A stretch of 64,000 bases of DNA, taken from assembly GCF_037975245.1 (NCBI RefSeq), contig NC_092581.1:8548303-8612302 (forward strand), read 5' to 3'. This stretch comes from Apostichopus japonicus. Lineage: Eukaryota; Echinodermata; Holothuroidea; Aspidochirotida; Stichopodidae. The translations under genes and the position numbers were made by a program. The notes beneath the pieces were generated by a model. The model ran no database searches, was not told the origin of the DNA, and saw only the letters and a list, made by a program, of their open reading frames with translations. Numbering within the stretch: the first letter of the stretch is position 1; every line of letters starts with the position of its first letter. Below, in pieces: positions 12,191 to 23,310 of the stretch.

Positions 12191-14450
12191 ACATTAATTT
12201 AAGAAGTGATGATGTAGTGGTCAATTTAATTGGTCAAGCACTTTCTGGACCGGGTTCGAAGCATTATGGTACTCTTCTGCAATTTCATTAGAGTTCATGT
12301 TTCCCATCGGTTTGGTGATCTAAGGCGTGCTGGATGGATTAGTGCATAATGCTTTTTCGTGGTCCCGTTACATTCATTTAAGAAGTAATGATTTAGTGGT
12401 CATTTTAATTAACCAAGCACTCTTTGGACCGGGCAAGACGCATTATTGTAACCTTCTACAATGTCTTAAGAACGAATATGCCCCATTGGTTACATGGTCC
12501 AAGGCGTGCTAGTCTCGATGAGGGCCTAAAGTGATTTTTCAGGTCCCGTTACATTAATATAAGAAATGATGAAGTAGTGGTCATTTTAATTGGTCAAGCA
12601 CTCTTTGGACCGGTCAAGACGCATTATGGTATACTTCTACAATGTCTTTAGAATTCATATGACCCATTGGTTGGGTGGTCCAAGGCGTGCTGGTCTTGAC
12701 TGGGGCCTACAAAAAAATTCAGGTCCCGTTACATTCATTTACGAAATGATGATTTAGTGAACATTTTAATTGGTCAAGCACTCTTTGGACCGGGAAAGAC
12801 GCATAATGGTACTGTTCTACATTGTCATTAGAGTTCATATGACCCATTGGTTGGGTGGTTCAAGGCGTTCTTGATTTGATTAGGGCCTTAAGGAGTTTTT
12901 CAGGTCCCGTTACAATCATTTACGAAGTGATGATTTAGTAATCAGTTTAATTTCAAGCACTCTTTGGACCGGGCAAGACGCATTCTGGTACTCTTCTACA
13001 ATGTCCTTAGAGTTCATTTTACCCATTGGTTTGGTGATCCAAGTTGTGCTCCATGGATTAGGGCCAAAAGCTTTTTCGTGGTCCCGTTACACTCATTAAA
13101 GAAGTAATGATTTAGTGGTCATTTAAATTGGTCAAGCACTCCTTGGACCGGGCAAGACGCATTACGGTACTCTTCTACAATGTCTTTAGAATTCATATGA
13201 CCTATTGGTTGGGTGGTCCAAGTCGTGCTGGTCTTGACTGGGGCCTACAAAAAATTCAGGTCCAGTTACATTCATTTACGAAATGATGATTTAGTGAACA
13301 TTTAAATTGGTCAAGCACTCTTTGGACCGGGAAAGACGCATAATGGTACTGTTCTACATTGTCATTAGAGTTCATATGACCCATTGGTTGGGTGGTTCAA
13401 GGCGTGCTTGTTTTGATTAGGGCCTTAAGGAGTTTTTCAGGTCCCGTTACAATCATTTACGAAGTGACGATTTAGTGGTGAGTTTATTTCAAGCACTTTT
13501 TGGACCGGGCAAGACGCATTCTGGTACTCTTCTACAATGTCCTTAGAGTTCATTTTACCCATTGGTTTGGTGATCCAAGGCGTGCTCCATGGATTAGGGC
13601 CCAAACCGTTTTCGTGGTCCCGTTACACTCATTAAAGAAGTAATGATTTAGTGGTCATTTAAATTGGTCAAGCACTCTTTGGACCGGGCAAGACGCATTG
13701 TGGTACTCTTCTAGAATGTCCTTAGAGTTCATATGACCCATTGGTTTGGTGATCCAAGGCGTGCTGCATGGATTAGGGCCAAAAGCTTTTTCGTGGTCCC
13801 GTTACAATCATTAAAGAAGTAATGATTTGGTTGTCATTTAAATTGGTCAAGCACTCTTTGGACCGGGCAAGACGCATTACGGTACTCTTCTACAATGTCC
13901 TTAGAGTTCATGTTACCAATCGGTTTGGTGATCCAAGGCGTGCTGCATGGATTAGGGCCCAAAGCTTTTTCGTGGTCCAGTTACACTCATTAAAGAAGTA
14001 ATGATTTAATGGTCATTTAAATTGGTCAAGCACTCTTTGGACCGGGCAAGACGCATTCTGGTACTCTTCTAGAATGTCCTTAGAGTTTATGTTACCAATC
14101 GGTTTGGGGTCCATTGCGTGTTGGTTGTGCTTGGGGCCTAAAAGGTTTTTTTTCAGTTCCCGTTACATTCATTTAAAAAATTGTTGGTTTAGTGGTCACT
14201 TTAATTAGTCAAGCACTCTTTGGACCGGGCAAGACGCATTATGGTACCCTTCTACAATGTCTTAAGAATTCATATGACCCATTGGTTGGGTGGTCCAAGG
14301 CATGCTAGTCTTGATTAGGGCCTAAAGTGATTTTTTCAGGTCTCGTTTCATTCATTTAAGAACTGATCAAGTAGTGGTCATTTTAGTTGGTCAAGAACTC
14401 TTTGGACGGGACAAGATGCATTATGGTACCCTTCTACATTGTAATTAGAG
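12190..14450 (-). repeat. Right arm: about 12-13 inverted ~180-bp units
   Basis: The inverted landmark AAGGCGTGC, or a close variant, recurs near 12321, 12501, 12681, 12862, 13042, 13221, 13401, 13580, 13757, 13937, 14115 and 14297. The units are the reverse complement of those in the left arm. The trio at 12681-13042 reappears in the same order at 13221-13580, an offset of 538-540 bp. This points to a recent three-unit duplication inside the arm. Confidence 0.94.
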
Positions 14451-14636
14451 TTCATATGACCCATAGATAAACCTCTTACCACCACCAAATGTTGAAAATC
14501 TTGTAAGAAAGCTTTCGTCTTGACATAGGTGTTACGTCGATACCATTGTCGAATAAGTAACTGAATAGCAGTTACTCATTCGCGAATGTCAACGAGGAAC
14601 GAGGAATAAGTATCACTTCACGCCGGTAGTTTCGAT

Positions 14637-15597
14637 GATCCATCATGACTTTGGTGACCGTTGTAGGCCAGGGACTTAGCTAAGGCCTGATGATTGGGGC
14701 GGGGGGGGGGGTGTAATGGCTGAAATTCCAACTGGATGGCTTTTGGAGCCAGAATATTCCGACTGCTGCCTTGTATTCCCCCGCCCTACTCGTCAACGAT
14801 ACGGTCAGTGTCAGCCAGACACCCCATCTTTCGCGACTGCACTTTTGTTCCGAACTTTTTTCGATACATTTGTACCACTGGCCCTCACTTCACAAACTTA
14901 TTAATCACTCTGGTTAAGCAAGTTCTTTGCAGAAAAATGTTAAATTGACGAGATACGATAAGTTTTCAATAAATCATTTTAATGAAACTTTTTCAATTGC
15001 TCAGATGGAATGAAGTGAACAATTGAACATTTTGCAGCAAAATGTCCAGTTGACGAGATATGATAAGTTGTTAATTAAACATATTGCAGAAAATTTTTCA
15101 ATTGCTCAGTTCAAGCAACTGAGCAATCCAATATTTTTCTGATTTTTGATAAGATTTCATCTTGTTATCTAAACAATTTACTGAAAAATGTCAACTTATG
15201 GGGCAAAGTTTTTCTTATGTTGATGGCGATTTTGCTTCCGTAGATTAGCTTTGGGTGTTTTAATTGCACACCACAGAGACAATATATATATATATATCCT
15301 GATCTTACGTGAAGCTAGCGAACAGGGTCAACCCACCCAATAGCAAAATTGGTACATAAATAAACCGAATTGAAGCTGGCGAACGTTGTATAGTAGTTCT
15401 ATTAGGCATTTGTATTCAAAATCATACGAAGTTTTGTATGGTAGAGTATAAGGATCGCGACATACAATTTCTCAAAGTGGCAAAGGAAAGCGTGGTAAAT
15501 ATGACTGATTAAAGGTCAATTTTGGAGGGAAAATTTTTGGAGGGAAATTTAGGTCATTCACAATCACAGGAATATATAAATAGGCCTAGGTAAATAA
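14637..15597. other. Intergenic; partial MITE end and short duplicated block
   Basis: At 14669 a MITE-like end begins CAGGGACTTAGCTAAGGCC and runs into a G-run at 14700-14710. The same end appears truncated at the window's right edge (63960). Sequence at 14930-14965 (GCAGAAAAATGTTAAATTGA, then ACGATAAGTT) recurs with changes at 15034-15070, a two-copy repeat with ~104-bp offset. A (TA)n run lies at 15281-15297. No gene recognised. Confidence 0.5.
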
Positions 15598-15632
15598 GAG
15601 TGCGACAGTCGGAAATTCCGACTGTCGCACTC
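15598..15632. repeat. 35-bp perfect palindrome
   Basis: GAGTGCGACAGTCGGAA followed by one A and then the exact reverse complement of the 17-base arm. No loop beyond the single central base. Similar CCGACTG words occur at 14758, so it may belong to a degraded mobile element. Confidence 0.9.
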
Positions 15633-15664
15633 AAATTTCCAACTATCGTCAGTTTTACCAAGAT

Positions 15665-15733
15665 TGTGGGGGGGGGGGGATGACACCCAACACCCCCCTC
15701 TAGAACATCCCTGGTGGGAGTATGTGTATATGT

Positions 15734-15784
<51 letters not shown>

Positions 15785-15815
15785 TATATATAATTATATA
15801 TAATATAATATATAA
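15665..15815. repeat. Poly(G) run and long (TA)n microsatellite
   Basis: An uninterrupted G-run at about 15667-15679 is followed by GATGACACCC and CACCCCCC, then by a (TA)n tract from about 15738 to 15812 with a few interruptions. The encoded IYIYIYI frame is not a gene. Confidence 0.9.
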
Positions 15816-16968
15816 TTTATATTCATTTCATATCGGGCTGAAAGTTTTTTCACTGTTCTTGATTTTCCAACCCAGCTTAAATTATCATCAGATTCTTCTA
15901 CCGCCGAAGACATGTTGAAGGATTCAAACGTTGTTCTGTCCGAGGAATTATTTTAATTTTTTCATCAATAATGACACTGTATTATTCTGTATTGTATACA
16001 AAAAAATAATCTATATAGATTTACACATTATAGGCTATTGAATTCTTGCTTGCTATTCTGGGGAATTGTGACTCTATATTTATTGGACTGGTGAGGCGGG
16101 GGAAGGCTGGGGGAGGGCCTGCAGCCCCCCCCCCCACCATAAACAAATATTTTTGTGAAATTCGGGCAATATGCTGAGATTTTGTCGGGCACCTAATGAA
16201 AGAAAAATATATTGTGTTTTTCAATGGTTAAACTGATATTATAATTATCATTACTATTGTAAAAACTTGCCCAAAAAGGATAACCAATGGAATAGTTATA
16301 ACACGGTAAATGATTGTATGTAATTGGCATGCGATGTAATAACCGATGCATGCCTATATGTTATTTATTTTAAGATGTTGAAAAAATTTGGTTTTATTTT
16401 TCGGGCAAGTCGTTACAGCCCCCATATCAAATTGGGCTCCTTACGCCTATGAGCGCTGGTACAAGTCTGCTATACATGTTGAGTCTTTTTTTTATTCACT
16501 GACAACATTGTGCTTTTTGCACTTTATTCATTCGATACTAATTATGTTACATACGTCAGTAAGTTGTGATACCCACTTACTATCCATAGGGTTCCTTAAT
16601 CCTAGGTATTGGGCAACTAACTATCCAGAGTGTCTATTGTGTTAAGACGGGCTTAGCCCAAGTCTCTATGAGAACATTTTTATAATTATTATATTGATCA
16701 CACGCGCTGTACAATGAGTGCTTTGTAACCAAGGTGTAACCTGCAATGTGGGATACTATAATAAAAAAATAAAACATGTATCTAAAGCAACCTCTGTTTG
16801 GTTGACAAAAGTATTTGAGGAAAAGATTGGAGCTCCAATGGTGATCTCCGAGACGACGCTCAATGAAGCTAAACATGTAGGCGGCGTTTTTAAAGAAAAA
16901 TGTTATGATTAACTCTTATATTACGCACACGTGGAGTGAGTGAACCACGGTTAAGGATTATAGTTAAG
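15816..16968. other. Intergenic with MITE fragments
   Basis: A G/C-rich block at 16098-16137 (GGGGGAGGGCCTGCAG followed by a C-run) and a TIR-like end at 16428-16450 (GGGCTCCTTACGCCTATG) mark eroded transposon pieces. No complete element with a duplication and no gene were recognised. Confidence 0.5.
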
Positions 16969-16976
16969 CATGCAAC

Positions 16977-17510
16977 CAAGGGCGGCGGAAGCACTTTTAA
17001 TCTGGGGGGCACCGACATCAAAGGGCACTTTGCAGAAATTCGATTGGACTGATGCAGCCTTATATTTAGTACCCGCCCCCCCCCCCCTTCAAGGAAAATA
17101 TGCATAACTAGCACTACAATATCCAATGTGCAAATTGGGAAACAATGAACAAGTTTTCTTTTGAGACAAAATGAGTTGAAATCATGCTAGTTGCTAATGT
17201 AGGAGTTTGACCCACAGAAATTCATTAAAAGTCAGGGGCGTAGCCAGGATTTGCAAAGTTGTATGCACGACTATCTGAGCGGAGCGCCACCATGGGTTGG
17301 CGCGGAGCGTACAAGAAAATTTTTGGTATTACAAACCCCTCAGATGGCCGGAAACGGCCCTTCCCGAATGTTCATTCTGGTTCCCTGGCCTCTTGCTAAC
17401 TTGAGACACCTCAATTTTTATGTAGAAAAAGGGCACATTTTTAACCTGAGGAAAAGTGGGGTGGGGGGGGGGGCACGAGCCCCTTGTGCCCCCCGGTTCC
17501 GCCGCCCTTG
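16977..17510. mobile_element. hAT-type MITE with perfect 8-bp duplication
   Basis: Ends CAAGGGCGGCGGAAGC on the left and GGTTCCGCCGCCCTTG on the right. Perfect 8-bp direct repeats CATGCAAC flank it (16969-16976 and 17511-17518). An 8-bp duplication with short TIRs is the hAT hallmark. A C-run (about 17076-17087) and a G-run (about 17462-17473) lie inside. A second TIR-like start, CAGGGGCGTAGCCAGGAT, at 17232 indicates an internal or nested older element. Confidence 0.92.
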
Positions 17511-17518
17511 CATGCAAC

Positions 17519-20500
17519 TCACATAATACGTACGTATGAAAAGAAGGGAGGCAGGTGTAATAGGTCACACCCTAAATAGCATATGGGCGAGAGCAGCACT
17601 GACCTTTGCCCGATCAACGGAAATATTCCCTTTCAGATACGCTAAGGGAAAATAAAAACCTTGGGCCCGATGACAGTAAACATTTTGTTTTTTATCATTT
17701 GGCTTGAAAATAAAATCATTGTTAAGCTAATGTAAAATGAGACCTGCAGCAAGGTGTAAAGAGTCTCATCGTCACCAACATTCATTCTCTTACTGGATTA
17801 AGAAGCAAGCCAAACAATACGTTGAAAATCAATAACACCGTACTACAACATGTTGGGCACAGTAATGGCAGGGCAATGATGCTGTAATTGCCGATAGGTA
17901 TCGACCCGACCGGGCTTCCCTTTTCTATTCGGGTGGGTGGGGGAGGGGTATCGGATGTTACTATATAATCCTTGAAATAAACTCATATATGTATCATCAT
18001 ATTGACTTTATATAACCTCACAAAGTGGGATTATTGAAACAAAATGTTAGTACCGTCTTGTGTAATATCGGGTACCAAGTCGAGCAAGATCGTAAATTAT
18101 TTTTCACGGGAGCAAATAGTCCTATGAAGAACTCAAATCCTATTTGTCATCTGTAACTGTTTTCTTACATTAAACTTCGAAGCGATCACAAATTGTTTCT
18201 TGACTCATGCTTTCTACTCGATTTTCATTCTACAGGTAAAGTACACATTCTATAAGAAATGCCCCCTACCACCCAACCACCACCCCCTTCCCGACAATTG
18301 CTGTTCATATGTGTTGTACGTACAGCGTATAGGAGAGATTACTATTATAATGCACATGTTATCCCGTTCTTAAATGTTTAACATAAATAATGGATAAATA
18401 AGTAGGAAATAGGATCTTAAGATAGATAGCCTATTCTAAGCGATTTACCTATTCGCCTAACGTACGCTACCAAGAAATAAAACGTTGTTGTTAACCTACA
18501 TACATATCTCAAGATTAAAGCCTACTTAACTTAGTTGCAATCAGAAAGCACTCATTACCGATCAATAACTGATCATCGAATATAATTATCTTCCTTGTTA
18601 GCAATGGAAATGACTACCTCGACATATATGTTTCTATCTGTGAAGTAGCATTACTACGATCATTAAAATTGCAGCACCGAATATACTTATCCAGAAAGCA
18701 CTTTCGTCATACCCATTATGTATAACCAACATTAGATATTGAGCGGTAGTATATATATGTAATCAATAATAGTGTATACTAACAGCTATGGTTTTACTTT
18801 CTTTAAAAATGATACAACCTGTGACAGATTTTATTGCAATTAAATATAAATCGAAAAATACTGCTTTTTTTGTTCAGTTTAGGTGGATTATTTCTTCAGT
18901 TGCTGCAAATCATTCTTTCATTTATTTATTTCATTTATTCTATTAAATCCTCCATCGTTGGCCATATTTCTTAACGGTAACCATGATTTATGACATGCAC
19001 ACGACATCACTTTCTATTGGTGGAGCGTTGTTCCTTATATTATAATGAATACTGCCGCACTTAAAACTGTTGCCGTTGAGTGCAATCAACATCACCGTTT
19101 CGTTTCACATATACAATATACGGTTTGCTCGAAATGAAAGTGACACATGCTGGTATATATGTCCGGGTTTAATCTGAGCAAGCAGAGTCCGTTGTTCCTC
19201 GCTTGTACACTTTCATCTTCGTCGACGACGACGAACGCTATGTGAAATCCTCTAGCTTAATTATGCGATAATTTTCGATGATTGTTTCTGTTCCACTATA
19301 ATTCCATGAAACATATAACATTTAAAGCTAATGTCAGTTATGATGATGATTGTGATTCGGAAAAGCGAGTAGGCATCATACCCTAGTAGACAGTGAGAAG
19401 ATAAAATGTTTCCAATGTACGCTAAATTAATTGATTATACTAAAAACTGCGTATAATCTACACATAAAAACTGCAGCGGCATTTGCAAACTGGATCAACC
19501 CCATACCTCAAACACACGCTAAATGGTACTATCTGCAAACCGTTTGTCGATACAAAACCAATTGCTGAAACATTCCTGTCATACTTAACCGATTTAATTA
19601 CTAAACATGTAATATGAATAATCAACCCTTGACTGACAGTTATATTGATTCTCATTCCCTCCTCCTCAATATAAACTTTCATGTTCCATTCTTCGTGCCT
19701 GCAAATGGAAAGTTCCAATATTAACATTGCCACATCATAGCCGATATCGATTATTCGAATTGTCCACTATACGCCTTTCGAAATCCTGATAAATTTTCTT
19801 GGCATCGAGATTGAATGAAATCGAATTCTTTAAAATATAAACAAATATTCCTCATCTTACTTCAGAAAAAAGAAAGAAAAAGAGATTCAAAGTTCGATAT
19901 ATAGGTATATGAATATATGAAGAAGTTTACTTTCAGATTTTCATCTATAGCTGTTGCCATGGCGAGAGACGTTTTATTGCAAAAAATTGTATTCGAAATG
20001 AAGAAGTACTCAATTACTATTGGCTTTACAGTTTGCAAAAAAGAAAGCGAAAATAAATGAAGTTGCTGTGTACACCCTCAGGTAAAGGTTGCACGTGTGT
20101 TCGTTTGCTTGTTTGTAATATCTATATCTATTTTGAGTTTTCGTTTTCAGTTTCTTATTTTGGAGGTGGTTTCCTTCACACATTAATGAAGACTGCGTAC
20201 ATAATGTTATTACATCGAGGACTTAATAATCTATATGGGCTAGTCGGTGTTTTTTAATGTAATTTTTCTTCTGTCCATTCTAATCAAAGAGGTCACTGGA
20301 GATCGATTTTAACGTGATCATCCAATTATTACGGTACGTTGCCTTCATTGCGTAAGAACTTGACGTTACGTTAGATAATGCTCCATGGCGTTTTCCAATG
20401 ATCAATAAAGTACAGCAATAGTAGTAATTCAAAGAATAAGGGAAACGAAATTGATCTTTTCAAATATCGTACACTTATTTCGCATAATTCGTAGACCTGT

Positions 20501-21558
20501 AAGTAATACGATTAATGCAGACCTTTCAAAGGAGCCACTAAATTAATTTTAAAACTACAATAATTCAAAACAAGATTGCTGCATTTGTAACCTTAACATT
20601 CTCTGCACGCAAATACTAAAGCCTAAAATATATTTTATAGATTCTTTCATTTTTAATATCTCGAGAATATCTCGATCGTTTGACTAATGGTTTAAAAGAT
20701 CACTCTTTTTTTTCAAATGAAACACCAAATAGTTATCCTTAATCCACGACAAACTTCTACAATAACACCGCAACTTCACAGCGAATGTAGTGGATTCCAG
20801 GAGATCCGAATCCGAGTCCAGAAAATAAATGGTCTCGAGAAGTAAAGCCCTGGGATGTTCGATGATTTATTTCACAGTAATTGGTCACAGCTTCCTATTG
20901 TCTTTGTCAGACAGGCTCTATAGAGGGTCGCTATGTATGGTTTCTAGCAATACTGAACCCTAGAGGACCCATGGGGCCCTCTTGACCTTGAGACAATGGG
21001 CCTTGGAATCCCCGATCGCTTTGGTCCTCGCCTCATCTTCTTATCAGGTAATCCGGCACTGCTAATAAGCCTGTAATACCCTCACGGCAGACACACACAC
21101 GTATAGAGGAATGAACACGATTTGAACAAATATTATTATGAATCCTGGCAGTTATCAGGATTGTTGAGATCATCAATAAATGATTAAAACTGCCGGATAA
21201 TCACAAACCTTTGGGACCAAGAAACAGTAAAATTGATTTGTTATTACTTTTATGGTACAAACTACAGTAAACACAGTCTTGTAAAACAATTTGATATGTG
21301 GAAGGCTACTCCAGATTTTTTCAAATGATAAATCTCAATAGTTCTCCATTGAAATGGTAAAATCCACATATGAAAACATAAGCCAATATAGTGCATGGTA
21401 TGAATTATGGGACTATACACGATTGACATAAATACGTAAACGACTAAAGCGTCCCCTAGTGTAAGAAAGTCTATACGGTGCACCCGTTTGTGTTGATGAC
21501 GTCATTGTGACGAAATCCGAAATTTCTACGTCTCCAGAGGAGAGAGATCAGAGGTAAA
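17519..21558. other. Long stretch without recognisable gene
   Basis: Low-complexity AT-rich DNA without complete transposons. ORFs here are short and non-conserved in appearance. A GTCGACGACGACGAACG tract lies near 19220. A G-x-Y-like run on the minus strand near 20950-21010 was considered and rejected as a collagen exon. Confidence 0.45.
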
Positions 21559-21996
21559 CTAAAATAATTTGTTGTGTTCCGTGTAAGCTTCTTCATCATT
21601 ATAATTTTGTTGCAGTTTGTTGTCTGCTTCCCAAACATGAACTATAGTAGCCACCAAAATGTCTTCTGAAATCCTTTTTTCCCTGAAAGGAGAAAAAAGA
21701 AAAAGAAGATATATACGAGAATTAATCCATTCTAGTTTAACCGCGTCCGTAAGTTTCAATTTATCTTTCATTAAGTAATGACCGACCTCAATAGATTTAA
21801 TAAATATATTTGATTGGTTCCCAATAAATTCGAAGTCGAAATATCTCACATGAAAAATGTTTGACGTCACCACAAAGGCATTGTCGGTCTTACAGTCATA
21901 TATTTCCATCTGGCCGTCAGAGGCAAATCCAACTAAATAATTCTTATCAAAGTTATGTAATATAAGACTTAGCCTATCTTTTTCAAATCTGTGCAA
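21559..21996 (-). CDS. Unassigned 145-codon ORF or terminal exon
   Basis: The longest minus-strand frame outside repeats in this part of the window. The protein has a mixed, non-repetitive composition, including YLVGFASDGQMEIYDC, IKSIEVGHYLMKDKLKL and a hydrophilic acidic tail ending HNKLF before a TAG stop. The middle stretch loosely resembles a beta-propeller or beta-trefoil strand pattern, but I recognise no family. On the minus strand a very good 3' splice site (pyrimidine tract then TTTCAG) occurs at about 21683, so 21559-21682 could be a terminal coding exon rather than part of one long exon. The ATG at 21994-21996 is only the first in frame; an upstream exon is equally possible. It could also be a chance ORF. 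Confidence 0.35.
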   Translation of the reverse strand: MHRFEKDRLSLILHNFDKNYLVGFASDGQMEIYDCKTDNAFVVTSNIFHVRYFDFEFIGNQSNIFIKSIEVGHYLMKDKLKLTDAVKLEWINSRIYLLFLFSPFREKRISEDILVATIVHVWEADNKLQQNYNDEEAYTEHNKLF

Positions 21997-22102
21997 GAAA
22001 TTCAGAAGATATAACTCGATCGTTATGATACGAGAAGAATAAAGCGTCCAGGGATATTCATAATGGTACGGGAATGTTAGTTTGTTAAGCGCTCACAATT
22101 AA

Positions 22103-22138
22103 TTAGTGTAAATACAACATAGCCAATATAATGCTAAA

Positions 22139-22181
<43 letters not shown>

Positions 22182-22212
22182 CATTATATTGGCTATGTTG
22201 TATTTACACTAA
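22103..22212. repeat. 33-bp perfect inverted repeat around a (TA)n loop
   Basis: Arms 22103-22135 and 22180-22212 are exact reverse complements. The left arm begins TTAGTGTAAATACAACATAG. The 44-bp loop is almost pure (TA)n. Another (TA)n tract follows at about 22222-22253. This would extrude as a hairpin or cruciform. Confidence 0.95.
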
Positions 22213-22216
22213 TATA

Positions 22217-22253
<37 letters not shown>

Positions 22254-22256
<3 letters not shown>

Positions 22257-22780
22257 GGCGAAACTTGGGTATTCGTTCAGTTTGCATGATGCTTTTATAC
22301 AAACTGTTGTAAGAGGGTTTACTCTTTGTGTTTCTGTTTTTCAGTGGTCGGATTAATCGCATCAAGGCTAGATCAGGCAGGGTAAGTATACTTTGATCCA
22401 GATAATCACGAATGTCGTTACCAGCTTTTGCGTTCACCAGCTATTCATCAAAGTATGCAGGAATGTTATTTAAATTAACATCTATACTCCCATACGGAAA
22501 AGATGAAAGACTGGTGTACCTGATCTATCGATGTACTGTATATGCCTGTCTGTGTACATTGTACGTGGGCTTTCAGTATACAGCCTTTATAAGCATACGT
22601 TAACTTAACCACTATACCTTCAATGGGACTGGGGTTAAGAGTGAACAAGTTGTTTGTTACACAGGGTCTATTTCGGGTGACCTTTCTTAAATAGTAACTT
22701 CATTTGCACACTTCTCCACAATTCCAACAATATTTATGGACAAATGTTCCTTATCGCGGTTTCCAGTAGAACAATATTAT
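22254..22780. other. No recognisable gene
   Basis: Minus-strand frame 22204-22437 reads into the (TA)n tract and lacks family features. Nothing else supported. Confidence 0.4.
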
Positions 22781-22781
22781 C

Positions 22782-22950
22782 AGGTGCGTATCCAGGGGGG
22801 GCGTTGGGGGCGCGCGCCCCCCGGGTAAGAAAAAGAGAAGAGAAAAAAAGAGAAGAAAAAAGGAAAAAAGAGGGGAAAAAAGAGGAGAAGGAGAGGAAGG
22901 AAGGGAAAAGAAAAAGAAGAAAGAGAGAAAAAGGAGAAAAAGAGGGAGTA
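22782..22950. repeat. MITE end followed by long homopurine tract
   Basis: A TIR-like start CAGGTGCGTATCCAGG and a GC-rich block (GGGGGCGCGCGCCCCCC) are followed, from about 22826 to 22948, by a nearly pure purine stretch of A and G on the + strand. The frames overlying it are low-complexity artefacts. The matching right end was not found. Confidence 0.75.
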
Positions 22951-23310
22951 AAAGCAAAACGCGAAGACACCGGGAAGAGAAAGAGGAACAGTGACATCAT
23001 TACAGCGCTGAAGGGTAGCCAGTGACGGATCAATGATTTCGTAAAAGTGTGACTCACCTTACCCCTTACACCGACAACTCCATTTTTTGACGTTTCCATT
23101 TTCCTCTCTCACTAATGATCTATATATATACTATATATGGTCTATTATAACGCGTGTGTAGAATTGTGCTATGAAACCAACTGTGGCTGGTCTCGAACTC
23201 GACCGTGTCGTCGGGGAACATGACGCATTTTGGGATGGGGGCGACCGCCCGCCCCCCCCCCCCATTCAGCATTTTTTAAATGATATCGCTAAGTAATTTC
23301 AAAATAGAAA

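Larger units (their letters stand above)
7298..14627. mobile_element. 7.3-kb foldback DNA transposon (Mutator-like candidate)
   Basis: The outer ends are ACCGG(T/C)GTGAAG on the left and its inverse on the right, followed by an imperfect inverted TIR domain of about 170 bp (left 7298-7480, right about 14450-14627). Shared landmarks are CATTCGCGAATGAGTAACTG and AAAGCTTTCTTACAAGAT. Both arms then consist of ~180-bp tandem units in opposite orientation. Immediately outside lies a perfect 9-bp direct repeat AGTTTCGAT (7289-7297 and 14628-14636), the expected target-site duplication. A 9-bp duplication with long modular TIRs is typical of Mutator-superfamily foldback elements and resembles the sea-urchin TU elements. 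No transposase was recognised in the centre, so it is probably non-autonomous. The superfamily call is inference. Confidence 0.92.

Noticed and set aside
7298-14627. Reading the ~180-bp array as a CRISPR or simple centromeric satellite
   Set aside because: Units are inverted between two arms, bounded by TIRs and a 9-bp duplication, with no spacer/repeat alternation; it is a transposon.
20940-21035. Minus-strand GFQGPLSQGQEGPMGPLG, resembling a collagen exon
   Set aside because: Gly-X-Y register breaks within a few triplets, a stop lies upstream, and no 54-bp-type exon with splice sites is present.
22734-23099. 121-codon minus-strand ORF, phenylalanine/serine rich
   Set aside because: Translation of the homopurine tract's complement.
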